Of a stretch of 64,000 nucleotides of DNA, positions 21,525-30,584 are shown piece after piece. Source of the stretch: RHKX01 sp963820055. Lineage in GTDB: Bacteria; Actinomycetota; Thermoleophilia; Solirubrobacterales; 70-9. Made by a program: the position numbers and the translations under genes. The stretch covers positions 186,001-250,000 of the forward strand of contig CAWFYJ010000001.1 of assembly GCA_963820055.1 (NCBI GenBank). The letters are read 5' to 3'. The notes beneath the pieces are model-generated. The model did not search any database, was not told the origin of the DNA, and saw only the letters and a list, made by a program, of their open reading frames with translations. The stretch's first letter is position 1; every line of letters begins with the position of its first letter.

Positions 21525-22832
21525 TCAGACGAGCGCCGGCTCCCGGTCGGCGGCGAGCTCGGCACTCTCGACGGCCGCCCGGGCCTCTTCGAGGCGCTCG
21601 CGGTACTCGGCCGCCTGCATCCGCGAGACGACGAGCCGCTGGACCTGGGCGGTCCCCTCGAACAGCTGGTAGATCTTGGCATCCCGGAACCACTTCTCGA
21701 GCGGCGAGGACGCGGCCGCAGGGCCGACGAGATCGAGGAGGCGGGTAGTCGCCCACATCGTCACGTCGCCCGCCTTGAGCTTCGACATCGAGCCCTGGCC
21801 GCCTGACATCGGCAGGCCGTTGCGGCCCATCCAGGAAGCGCGCTGACAGAGCAGGCGAGCCGCCTCGATCTCCGTCGCGACGTCGGCGAGGACCTGCTGG
21901 ACGTGCTGGCGCTGCAGCGGCGGCCGGCCGGCTGTCGAGCTCTCGTCCAGCGCCTCCTCGAACGGGTCGAGGATCTGGCCGTCGCCGAGCAGGTACTCGA
22001 GCGTCCACTCGTACGAGGCCTGAGCGATCCCGATCGCCGACGCGCCGACGATCGGACGGGTCAGCTCGAAGGTCGCGAGGGCGTTCGAGGCGCGGCCGGT
22101 GCTCTCGCCGGACCTGGCCCGCTCGAGCTTGCGCTCGAGCTTGTCGATGCCGCCGAGGAGGTAATCGACCGGGATCCGGCAGTCCTCGAAGACCAGCTCG
22201 GCGGTCTGCGAGGCACGGATCCCCAGCTTCGTCTCCTTCTTGCCCATCCGCAGCCCCGGCGTGTCCTTCGGGACGACGAACGAGGCCTGGCCGCGATGGC
22301 CGAGCTCGGGATCGACGGTGGCGACGACGACGTTGACGTCGGCGATGCCGCCGTTGGTGATGAAGACCTTGGTGCCGTTCAGGACCCACTCGTCGCCGTC
22401 GCGCCGGGCGGTCGTGCGCAGGCTCTTGACGTCGGAGCCGGCCTGCGGCTCGGTGACCGCGTAGGCACCGAGCTTCATCTCGTCGCCGACGCCGAGGCAC
22501 TCGGGAACCCACTGCGCGATCTGCTCGGGCGTGCCGGATGCGGCGACGCCGGCGGCGGCGAGACCGGAGCCGCTGATCGCCAGCGCGATGCCGGCGCAGC
22601 CCCAGTGCATCTCCTCGGCGTAGATCAGACCGAGCTGACCGTCCGGGTCGGTGCTCGTGTACTGCATCGACTCGAGCCCGCTGAGACCCTGGCGGCGAGC
22701 CTCCTTCATGACCTCCCAGGGGATGCTCTCGTCAGCATCATGGATCGGCGCGGCGGGCCTGATCACGTCGCGTGCGAACTCCCGGCAGCGCTGCTTGAAG
22801 GCGAGTTGCTCGTCGTTGAGTGCGAAGTTCAT
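21525..22832 (-). CDS. Acyl-CoA dehydrogenase
   Basis: 435 residues. FAD enzyme that makes the first double bond of beta-oxidation. The N-terminal helical domain, the middle beta domain (AYAVTEPQAGSDV, FITNGG) and the C-terminal helical domain are in order. The catalytic Glu is in YQLFEGTAQVQRL. The ATG at 22832 has a GGAGAGACCAGGA leader. A perfect TTGACTG-GT-CAGTCAA inverted repeat 56 bp upstream next to a TATAGACT promoter box suggests TetR-type repression. Thiolase, a 3-hydroxyacyl-CoA dehydrogenase and MMPL lie within 6 kb. Confidence 0.95.
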   Translation of the reverse strand: MNFALNDEQLAFKQRCREFARDVIRPAAPIHDADESIPWEVMKEARRQGLSGLESMQYTSTDPDGQLGLIYAEEMHWGCAGIALAISGSGLAAAGVAASGTPEQIAQWVPECLGVGDEMKLGAYAVTEPQAGSDVKSLRTTARRDGDEWVLNGTKVFITNGGIADVNVVVATVDPELGHRGQASFVVPKDTPGLRMGKKETKLGIRASQTAELVFEDCRIPVDYLLGGIDKLERKLERARSGESTGRASNALATFELTRPIVGASAIGIAQASYEWTLEYLLGDGQILDPFEEALDESSTAGRPPLQRQHVQQVLADVATEIEAARLLCQRASWMGRNGLPMSGGQGSMSKLKAGDVTMWATTRLLDLVGPAAASSPLEKWFRDAKIYQLFEGTAQVQRLVVSRMQAAEYRERLEEARAAVESAELAADREPALV

Positions 22833-22887
22833 TCCTGGTCTCTCCTGGGGAGCGCGGCCGCACGGCGGATCGAGGCGCAGCCGTTGA

Positions 22888-22909
22888 TTGACTGGTCAGT
22901 CAACCAGTC
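22888..22909 (-). promoter_or_regulatory. TetR-type operator of the acyl-CoA dehydrogenase promoter
   Basis: TTGACTG-GT-CAGTCAA (7 + 2 + 7, perfect) overlaps a second inverted repeat GACTGGT...ACCAGTC, and the minus-strand box TATAGACT adjoins it. The geometry is typical of TetR-family fatty-acid regulators. No TetR gene is in this window. Confidence 0.6.
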
Positions 22910-22955
22910 TATAGGCCTGCGGCGCGGCAGCGGCCGAGTACGCAAGACTGCCCCG

Positions 22956-24362
22956 ATGCCCTCGATGCCCTCTCCGCTGCCGCCGTCGCTCTGGTCCGAC
23001 CGCGCCCGGCGCGTCGCCGCGGGAATCGCGCTGCTCGCCGTCGCCGGCATCGGGTTCGGCGCCGGCTACATCGTCTTCGACGATTCCAGCGACGAGGGGG
23101 CGCCCGCGCCGACGTCGGTGGTCATCGACCCGACCCAGAGCACGGCGACGGCAGCCGGCTTCCCCGAGGTTGCGACCCGCAACACGACCAGGGTCGGTGG
23201 CGCCGACGCGATCGCCGACGCAGCGTCGGTCGCCCTCGCCACCTATCCGACCCAGGGCGGGGTCGGCGCGACGCCGGCCGTGACGATCGCTCCGGCCGAC
23301 TCGTGGCAGAAGGCCCTCGCGGCGACGCCGCTCGTCGCCTCCCCGATCGGGACGCCCGTCCTGCTCAGCTCGGCGAGCGAGGTCCCGCAGCCGACGACCG
23401 ATGCCCTCACGGCGCTCTCGCCGAGCGGGCTCGAGAAGGCAGGCGGGACCGAGGCCTTCGTCGTCGGCGGCGTGCAGACCCCCGACGGCCTGAAGACCAG
23501 CGCCATCGACGGAACCGACCCCGCCGACATCGCCGACGCCGTCGACACCGAGCGCGCCAAGATCACCGGCGAGAAGGACCCCGACCACCTGCTCGTCGTC
23601 AGCTCGACCGACCCGGGGCTGGCGATGCCGGCCGCGGCCTGGGCCGCCCGGTCGGGCGACCCGATCCTCTTCGCCGACGGCGACGACGTCCCGGCCGGAA
23701 CCGCGGCCGTCATCAAGCGGCACCCCGACACGCCCGTCTTCGTCCTCGGCCCGTCCTCGGCGATCTCCGACAAGGCGCTGAAGAAGCTCGGCGGCGCGAC
23801 CCGCGTCGGCGCCGAGGACCCCGTCGACAACGCGATCGAGTTCGCCCGCTTCACGGACGGCAGCTTCGGCTGGAACATCAACGACCCGGGCCACGGCTTC
23901 GCGATCGCGAACATCGACCGCCCGCTCGACGCCGCGGCGGCTGCGCCGCTCGCCTCGACCGGCGGCAGCCCCGGCCCGCTGCTGCTGACCGACGACGCGG
24001 CCGCCGTGCCGCCGGCGCTGGAGAGCTTCCTGAGCGACACGCAGCCCGGGTTCGAGGACGACCCGACGCGCGCCGTCTTCAACCACGTCTGGATCATCGG
24101 CAACACCGACGCGATGTCGGTTCCCTTCCAGGCGCAGGTCGACCAGCTGACGAAGCTCGCGCCCGTCAGCGGCGCCACGACCCCGCCCGGCGTCAGCGTC
24201 CCCGGCGGTGACACGAGCGGGACGACGACGATCCCCGACCTCGGCGACCTCGGCGGCGCGACGATCCCGACGCCGACGACGAGCATCCCCAGCACCACGT
24301 CCACGACGACCACCACGACCCCGGAGACCAACACCCCCGGCTCCTCCGGCGGCGGCAAGTAG
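22956..24362 (+). CDS. Membrane-anchored protein with cell-wall-binding-repeat-2-like region
   Basis: 468 residues from the ATG at 22956. One N-terminal transmembrane helix (VAAGIALLAVAGIGFGAGYIV, about 22-42) anchors an extracellular region. Residues about 75-390 contain repeats of the form ADAIADAASVAL..., PVLLSS, LEKAGG, FVVGG and VFVLGPSSAISDKAL, which resemble the CW_binding_2 module used to attach proteins to wall teichoic acid-like polymers. The C-terminus is a Thr/Ser/Pro-rich tail. No enzyme domain is seen, so it may be a wall-spanning scaffold. It is divergent from the acyl-CoA dehydrogenase gene. Confidence 0.7.
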   Translation: MPSMPSPLPPSLWSDRARRVAAGIALLAVAGIGFGAGYIVFDDSSDEGAPAPTSVVIDPTQSTATAAGFPEVATRNTTRVGGADAIADAASVALATYPTQGGVGATPAVTIAPADSWQKALAATPLVASPIGTPVLLSSASEVPQPTTDALTALSPSGLEKAGGTEAFVVGGVQTPDGLKTSAIDGTDPADIADAVDTERAKITGEKDPDHLLVVSSTDPGLAMPAAAWAARSGDPILFADGDDVPAGTAAVIKRHPDTPVFVLGPSSAISDKALKKLGGATRVGAEDPVDNAIEFARFTDGSFGWNINDPGHGFAIANIDRPLDAAAAAPLASTGGSPGPLLLTDDAAAVPPALESFLSDTQPGFEDDPTRAVFNHVWIIGNTDAMSVPFQAQVDQLTKLAPVSGATTPPGVSVPGGDTSGTTTIPDLGDLGGATIPTPTTSIPSTTSTTTTTTPETNTPGSSGGGK

Positions 24363-24365
24363 GCT
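24360..24365 (+). promoter_or_regulatory. -10 box TAGGCT formed partly by a stop codon
   Basis: The TAG stop of the upstream gene is the first half of TAGGCT, which lies 7 nt before the ATG at 24373. Confidence 0.45.
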
Positions 24366-24372
24366 GCGGGCG

Positions 24373-24639
24373 ATGAGCGAGGCGGAACGATCGGAGCTGC
24401 GGAACCCGGCCCACCGGCCGACCGCCGACGACATCCGCGCCCTCGCCGGCCCCTCCACCCCCCACTTCGCGCTGCAGATCCGCAACCGGATCGCGGCTCT
24501 GATCGAACGGCTGCCCGAGGACGACCCCGCGCACGTCGAGGGGCAGCGTCAGATCGCCCGCCTCAACGACCTCGCCCGCCACACGGGCGACCCGCGCGGC
24601 CCCGGCCCGAGCCCGCCGGACCCGCTCGCCGGGGCCTAG
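24373..24639 (+). CDS. Small hypothetical protein
   Basis: 88 residues. A predicted helical, charged middle (FALQIRNRIAALIERLPEDD) is flanked by Pro-rich ends. No transmembrane segment or known motif. The ATG is 10 bp after the preceding stop, with a TAGGCT box at 7 nt and no ribosome site, so it may be made from a leaderless mRNA. The in-frame length and codon use look real, but the function is unknown. Confidence 0.6.
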   Translation: MSEAERSELRNPAHRPTADDIRALAGPSTPHFALQIRNRIAALIERLPEDDPAHVEGQRQIARLNDLARHTGDPRGPGPSPPDPLAGA

Positions 24640-24667
24640 GCGTCGGTCGGCGCCGCGCCGCGAACGT

Positions 24668-24768
24668 CTGACGAGGACGGGAGCCCGCTGATCAAGGACG
24701 CAGGAGGTGCTGCGGCCTCAGGCCGCGAGCCGACGAGGACGCCGAGCAGCGGCCTCCCGTCCCGTCAG
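24668..24768. repeat. Palindromic element B, branched terminator-like structure
   Basis: The outer arms CTGACG-A-GGACGGGAG and CTCCCGTCC-CGTCAG match element A (1700-1738) except that the T-A pair of A is an A-T pair here. Inside, CCGCTG pairs with CAGCGG, and a GCGGCC-TCA-GGCCGC hairpin branches from the interior. It fills the gap between the 24373 gene and the thiolase stop. Confidence 0.7.
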
Positions 24769-24769
24769 A

Positions 24770-25948
<1,179 letters not shown>

Positions 25949-26027
25949 TTGCCTGATCGCCTTTCTCGCGGGTTGAGCGGGAGCGGACGTTAGACGATCG
26001 GCGCCGCCTGACCGGACGAGTCCACGT

Positions 26028-28181
26028 GTGTCAGACTCGGCCGCCCGCGTGCGCCGCAGCCTGCTGACACTCCCCGCCAGCCGACGCCTGAAGTGGCTCT
26101 TCCTGGCCGTCTGGCTCGTGATCGCCGCCGTGATCATCGGCAACAACCTGCCGACGAAGTTCGACGACGCGCAGAGCAACGAGTCGTCCTCGTTCCTGCC
26201 CGGCGACGCTGAGTCCACGAAGGCGCTCGCGGCGAGCGAGGAGATCCAGGGCGACGAGCTGCTGCAGCTCGTGATCATCTACAAGCGCGCCGACGGGAAG
26301 CTCACCAGCGCCGACCTCCAGCGGATCGAGACGGATCGGGCGGCCCTCAACGCCGACCTGCCGCCGCGCGTCGATCCCTACCGCAAGCCCGTGCCCTCCC
26401 CCGACGGCAGCGCAGCGCTGCTGACCGCGCAGATCCACGCCAACGGGGACGGCGACACGATCACCGTGCCCGTCGAGCAGGCCCGCGACCAGATCGAGAA
26501 GACCGCCCAGCCGGGAGTCGAGACCGCGGTCACCGGCGGCGCCGGATTCTCGGCCGACGCGATCACCGTCTTCGAGTCGATCAACGGCACGCTGCTGCTG
26601 GCGACCGCCGGGATCGTCTTTCTGCTGCTGCTGATCGTCTACCGGAGCCCGATCTTCTGGTTCTTCCCGCTCTTCGCCGTCGGCCTCGCCGAGCTCGCGA
26701 CGCGGGCGGTCGGCTTCGGGCTGACCGAGATCGGGGTGACCGTCAACGGTCAGTCGGCGGGCATCCTCCCCGTCCTCGTCTTCGGCGCCGGCACCGACTA
26801 TGCGCTGTTACTCGTGGCCCGTTATCGGGAGGAGCTGCGCCTCCACGAGGACAAGCACGAGGCGATGGCCGAGGCGCTTCGCCGCGCCGGCCCGGCGATC
26901 ATCGCCTCCGGCCTGACCGTCATCGCCGCGCTGCTCTGCCTGATGCTCGCCCAGGTCGAGGGGACCTCCGGGCTCGGGCCGATCGGCGCAACCGGCATCG
27001 CGATCGCGATGATCTCGATGCTGACGGTGCTGCCGGCGATCCTCGTCATCGCCGGTCGCTGGGCCTTCTGGCCGTTCGTCCCCCACTTCGGCGACGAGAA
27101 CAAGGCGGACGAGACTCACGGCACCTGGCGGCGGATCGGCGAGACGATCTCGCGCGGCCCGCGGCGGGTCTGGATCGGGACGATCGCGGTGCTTCTCCTG
27201 ATGACGCTCGGCTGGCTCAACCTCGACACCGGCCTGACCCAGACGAGCAGCTTCCGCAACGACGTCGAGTCGGTGAAGGGCCAGGAGCTGCTCGCCGAAT
27301 CGTTCCCGGCCGGCGCAAGCGCACCCGGTTATGTGATCGTCCCCGACACCTCGAAGACGGCCGATGTCGCCGAGGCGCTCGCCAGTCAGGACGCGGTCGA
27401 CGACGTCCGCATCGGCGCGACCGGTCCGCCGGGCCAGCTGATCCAGGTGACGCTCGCCGACGACCCCTACGCGACGTCGACCTACGACCAGATACCCGAG
27501 CTCCGGGCAGTCGCCAAGGAGGCCGGCGGCGAGGACGTGCTGCTCGGCGGCCCGACGGCGACCGAGCGCGATCTCCGGGTCGCGGCGGCCCACGACTCGA
27601 AGCTGATCCCGCCCGTGGCGCTCGCCGTGGTGCTGCTGATCCTGATGGTCCTGCTCCGCGCCCTCGTCGCCCCGCTCGTCCTGATCGGGACCGTGATCCT
27701 CTCCTTCGGCGCCGCCCTCGGGGTCGGGTTCGTCGTCTTCGACGTCGTCTTCGGCTTCGCCGGCAGCGATCCGTCGTTACCCCTGTTCGCCTTCATATTC
27801 CTGGTCGCCCTGGGGGTCGACTACAACATCTTCCTGATGGCCCGGGTCCGCGAGGAGACCGAGCGGCGCGGGCCGCGCGAGGGCATGCTCCGCGGCCTCG
27901 CGGTGACGGGCGCCGTCATCACGTCCGCGGGAATCGTCCTCGCCGGTACGTTCTCGGCCCTCGCCGTCCTGCCGCTCGTCTTCCTGACCGAGCTCGGGTT
28001 CGTGGTCGCCTTCGGGGTCCTGCTCGACACCTTCGTGGTCCGCTCGATCCTCGTCCCGGCCCTCGCCCTCGACCTCGACCGCCGGACCTGGTGGCCGTCG
28101 GCGCTGTCGAAGCTCACCAACGAAGAGGCGGCTGCAGCCGGGAACGCGGCACCGGCCGCGAAGCCGGACCCGCCGCAATGA
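26028..28181 (+). CDS. MMPL family RND-type transporter
   Basis: 717 residues. Two repeats, each with one transmembrane helix, a periplasmic-type loop and five more helices, as in MmpL/HpnN lipid exporters. The conserved GAGTDYALLLVARYREEL (about 244-261) and GVDYNIFLMARVREET (about 596-611) mark the proton-relay helices. It probably moves lipids or hydrophobic compounds across the membrane. The GTG start has no clear ribosome site. The stop overlaps the next gene's ATG (ATGA), so it is coupled to the 3-hydroxyacyl-CoA dehydrogenase gene; a lipid-related role is therefore reasonable but not proven. Confidence 0.93.
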   Translation: MSDSAARVRRSLLTLPASRRLKWLFLAVWLVIAAVIIGNNLPTKFDDAQSNESSSFLPGDAESTKALAASEEIQGDELLQLVIIYKRADGKLTSADLQRIETDRAALNADLPPRVDPYRKPVPSPDGSAALLTAQIHANGDGDTITVPVEQARDQIEKTAQPGVETAVTGGAGFSADAITVFESINGTLLLATAGIVFLLLLIVYRSPIFWFFPLFAVGLAELATRAVGFGLTEIGVTVNGQSAGILPVLVFGAGTDYALLLVARYREELRLHEDKHEAMAEALRRAGPAIIASGLTVIAALLCLMLAQVEGTSGLGPIGATGIAIAMISMLTVLPAILVIAGRWAFWPFVPHFGDENKADETHGTWRRIGETISRGPRRVWIGTIAVLLLMTLGWLNLDTGLTQTSSFRNDVESVKGQELLAESFPAGASAPGYVIVPDTSKTADVAEALASQDAVDDVRIGATGPPGQLIQVTLADDPYATSTYDQIPELRAVAKEAGGEDVLLGGPTATERDLRVAAAHDSKLIPPVALAVVLLILMVLLRALVAPLVLIGTVILSFGAALGVGFVVFDVVFGFAGSDPSLPLFAFIFLVALGVDYNIFLMARVREETERRGPREGMLRGLAVTGAVITSAGIVLAGTFSALAVLPLVFLTELGFVVAFGVLLDTFVVRSILVPALALDLDRRTWWPSALSKLTNEEAAAAGNAAPAAKPDPPQ

Positions 28182-29011
28182 CCGAGATCCACGAGCACGG
28201 CTACGAGACCCCGGCCGTCGCCGGCAGCGGCGCGATCGCCCTCGGCGTCGCCGCCTCGGCCTCGACCCTCGGCCTCGTTCGCGTCCTCGCCCGCTCCGAC
28301 AGCTCCGCCTGGCGGGCCGAGGAGAAGCTCGAGAAGCTCTGCGGGCGGATCGACGGCGCCGATGCCGATCGCATCCGCGTCACGACGAGTCCGAACGACC
28401 TCGGCGGCTGTGACCTGGTCGTCGAGGCGATCGTCGAGGACGGCGACGCGAAGGCCGCAATGCTCGCCGCGCTCGGCGAGATCTGTCCCGGCGCCGACCT
28501 CGCGACCACGACGTCCTCGCTCGGCATCGCCGAGCTCGGCGCCCGCGCCGGCATCTCCGACCGCTTCTACGGCCTCCACGTCTTCAACCCGGTGCCGCGA
28601 ATGGAGCTGATCGAGCTGTGCCTCCCCGAGCATCTGCCGGACGAGATCGGCGCCCGGGCTCGGGCCTTCTGCGGCGCCCTCCGCAAGCACGTAGTCGAGG
28701 TCCCCGACGAAGCCGGCTTCGTGGTCAATCGCCTTCTCTTCCCCTTCCTCTTCGACGCGGTCCGCCTGATCGACGAGCTCGGCCTCGAGCCGATCGAGGT
28801 CGACGCCTGCATGTCGAAGGGCGCCGGCCAGCCGATGGGCCCGCTGCAGCTCCTCGACTTCGTCGGCCTCGACGTCTCGGTCGCGATCGGCGAGAAGCTC
28901 CACCACGCGAGCGGCGCCGATCACCACGCGCCCCCGCAGCGCCTGATCGACATGGTCGCGGCGGGCAAGCTAGGCCGGAAAAGCGGTTCCGGCTTCTACG
29001 AGTACCAGTGA
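28178..29011 (+). CDS. 3-hydroxyacyl-CoA dehydrogenase family protein
   Basis: 277 residues. NAD-dependent oxidation of 3-hydroxyacyl-CoA. The N-terminal Rossmann fold has VAGSGAIALGVA in place of the standard GxGxxG, so the dinucleotide site is slightly altered. The catalytic His is in LHVFNPVPRMELIEL, with the partner Glu in the same block and the conserved Asn in FVVNRLLFPFL. The C-terminal helical domain ends in LGRKSGSGFYEY. It starts inside the MMPL stop (ATGA) and ends in a strong hairpin at 29012-29032. Confidence 0.92.
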   Translation: MTEIHEHGYETPAVAGSGAIALGVAASASTLGLVRVLARSDSSAWRAEEKLEKLCGRIDGADADRIRVTTSPNDLGGCDLVVEAIVEDGDAKAAMLAALGEICPGADLATTTSSLGIAELGARAGISDRFYGLHVFNPVPRMELIELCLPEHLPDEIGARARAFCGALRKHVVEVPDEAGFVVNRLLFPFLFDAVRLIDELGLEPIEVDACMSKGAGQPMGPLQLLDFVGLDVSVAIGEKLHHASGADHHAPPQRLIDMVAAGKLGRKSGSGFYEYQ

Positions 29012-30391
29012 AACCCTGACGCGATCAGGGTTCCCGCCCCGTCCAGCCGACGGTCCGAGGGGACCGGTCGCGAGAGCGGCGGAGTCCCCTCGGGCCGCGT
29101 CATCCTCGGGATGGATGCGCAGGGCGACGATGCGGTTCTCGCGGACCGACTCGACGCGGATCGTGTAGCCGCCGGCCCTGATCGAGTCGCCGCGCTTCGG
29201 TAGCCGGCCGAGCTCGTTGAAGACGTAGCCGCCGATCGAGTTGTAGGCGTCGGTGTCGACGGGGAGCTCGATCTTGGCGTCCTCGAGGTCGCCGAGCGAG
29301 ACGTGGCCACGGACGTACCAGTCGCCGTCGGCGAGCTTGCGGACCTCTTCGCCCCGGGGATCCGTCTCGTCCTCGATCTCGCCGACGACCTCCTCGAGAA
29401 TGTCCTCGACGGTCGCGATGCCGACGGTGCGTCCGTATTCGTCGACCACGATCGCGATCGAGCTGCGCTGCCGTTGCAGCTCGGCGAGCAGGTCGTCGAG
29501 CGGCTTCGTCTCGGGGATTATCGGCGCGTCCCGCACGGCGGGCTCGATCGATGCATCGGGGCCGGCGCCCATCATCAGCCGGACAAGGGAGTTGTTGTGG
29601 ACGATCCCGCGAACGCGGTCGGGGTTGTCGTCCTCGATCACGACGAGGCGCGTGTGACCGCTCGCGACGCAGCGGCGCAACGCATCCTCGACCGTGTCGG
29701 AGGAGTCGACGGTGATCACGGCGGGGATCGGCGTCATCACCTCGCGCGCCTCCTGCTCGTGGAGATGGAAGACGCCGCCGAGCATTCCCGCCTCGCTCTC
29801 CTCGAGGCCGCCCTTCTCGTAGCCGCGGCTGATCAGGACCCGAAGCTCCTCGGGTGACGTCTCGTCGTCATCGTCGAGCGGGATCCGCAGCACCCGCTCG
29901 ATGAGCCAGCGGGCGGGCGGGTTGGTGACGGCGATCAGCGGCGTGAACAGCCGGCGGAAGAAGGTCATCGGTCGCGAGAAACGCAGCATCAGCGACTCGG
30001 CCCGGGCGATGCCGAGCATCTTCGGGGCCTGCTCGCCGAGGATCACGTGGAGCAGCGTCACGACGCTGAACGCGAAGGCGACGGCGATGATCACCGACGC
30101 CGCGTGGCCGACCCAGCCGTCGAGGACGGGCTCGATCAGCACCGCGATCGCGGGCTCGCCGAGGAAGCCGATCGCCAGCGAGGCGAGCGTGATCCCGACC
30201 TGCGACGTGGCGACGTATTCGTCGACGTGGTCGAGCTGACGAAGGGCGACCTTCGCCCGCTTGTCGCCCTCGTCGGCGAGCTGCTGCATCCGCGACGCCC
30301 TGGTCCGCACGACGGCGAACTCGGCGGCGACGAAGTAGCCGTTGACGAGGACCAGCAGGAGGACGAGGAGGAGAAGAAGGACGGAAGTCAT
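28970..30391 (-). CDS. CNNM/CorC-HlyC family transporter with CBS pair
   Basis: 473 residues. An N-terminal CNNM domain (about 1-190, three to four membrane segments, MTSVLLLLLVLLLVLVNGYFVAAEFA-type start) is followed by a CBS pair (about 210-335) and a C-terminal CorC_HlyC domain (about 350-435). The family is linked to Mg2+/Co2+ efflux or homeostasis. The last about 35 residues are low-complexity and are antisense to the 3' end of the neighbouring dehydrogenase gene and its terminator, a 42 bp convergent overlap, so this tail is probably not functional. Confidence 0.92.
   Translation of the reverse strand: MTSVLLLLLVLLLVLVNGYFVAAEFAVVRTRASRMQQLADEGDKRAKVALRQLDHVDEYVATSQVGITLASLAIGFLGEPAIAVLIEPVLDGWVGHAASVIIAVAFAFSVVTLLHVILGEQAPKMLGIARAESLMLRFSRPMTFFRRLFTPLIAVTNPPARWLIERVLRIPLDDDDETSPEELRVLISRGYEKGGLEESEAGMLGGVFHLHEQEAREVMTPIPAVITVDSSDTVEDALRRCVASGHTRLVVIEDDNPDRVRGIVHNNSLVRLMMGAGPDASIEPAVRDAPIIPETKPLDDLLAELQRQRSSIAIVVDEYGRTVGIATVEDILEEVVGEIEDETDPRGEEVRKLADGDWYVRGHVSLGDLEDAKIELPVDTDAYNSIGGYVFNELGRLPKRGDSIRAGGYTIRVESVRENRIVALRIHPEDDAARGDSAALATGPLGPSAGRGGNPDRVRVSLVLVEAGTAFPA
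29012..29032 (+). terminator. Terminator after the 3-hydroxyacyl-CoA dehydrogenase gene
   Basis: AACCCTGA pairs perfectly with TCAGGGTT around a CGCGA loop, directly after the stop codon. It lies inside the 3' coding part of the convergent CNNM gene. Confidence 0.75.
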
Positions 30392-30571
30392 CGGCTCTCA
30401 CCGGCGCCGGCGCACGCTGCGACGATCCGCCTAGGGCGGTCGGGCGATGCCGGCCCCCGGACGGGAGCACGGAGCCTGGTACTTCGAGGTAGGTCGTCGT
30501 CAATCACTGGGCGACGTCGCAAGGCTAGCAGCGGGTCCGGGCACCGCAGATCCAAACCGTCGCGCGGGCAT

Positions 30572-30577
30572 TACGGT
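30572..30577 (+). promoter_or_regulatory. -10 box TACGGT, leaderless decarboxylase transcript
   Basis: TACGGT, 7 nt before the ATG at 30585. It is the likely promoter of the 30585-36670 operon. Confidence 0.55.
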
Positions 30578-30584
30578 AATCGGA

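Noticed and set aside
24668..24768. Element B as an insertion-sequence end
   Set aside because: There is no transposase, no target duplication that I can see, and the arms match a terminator-like element elsewhere.
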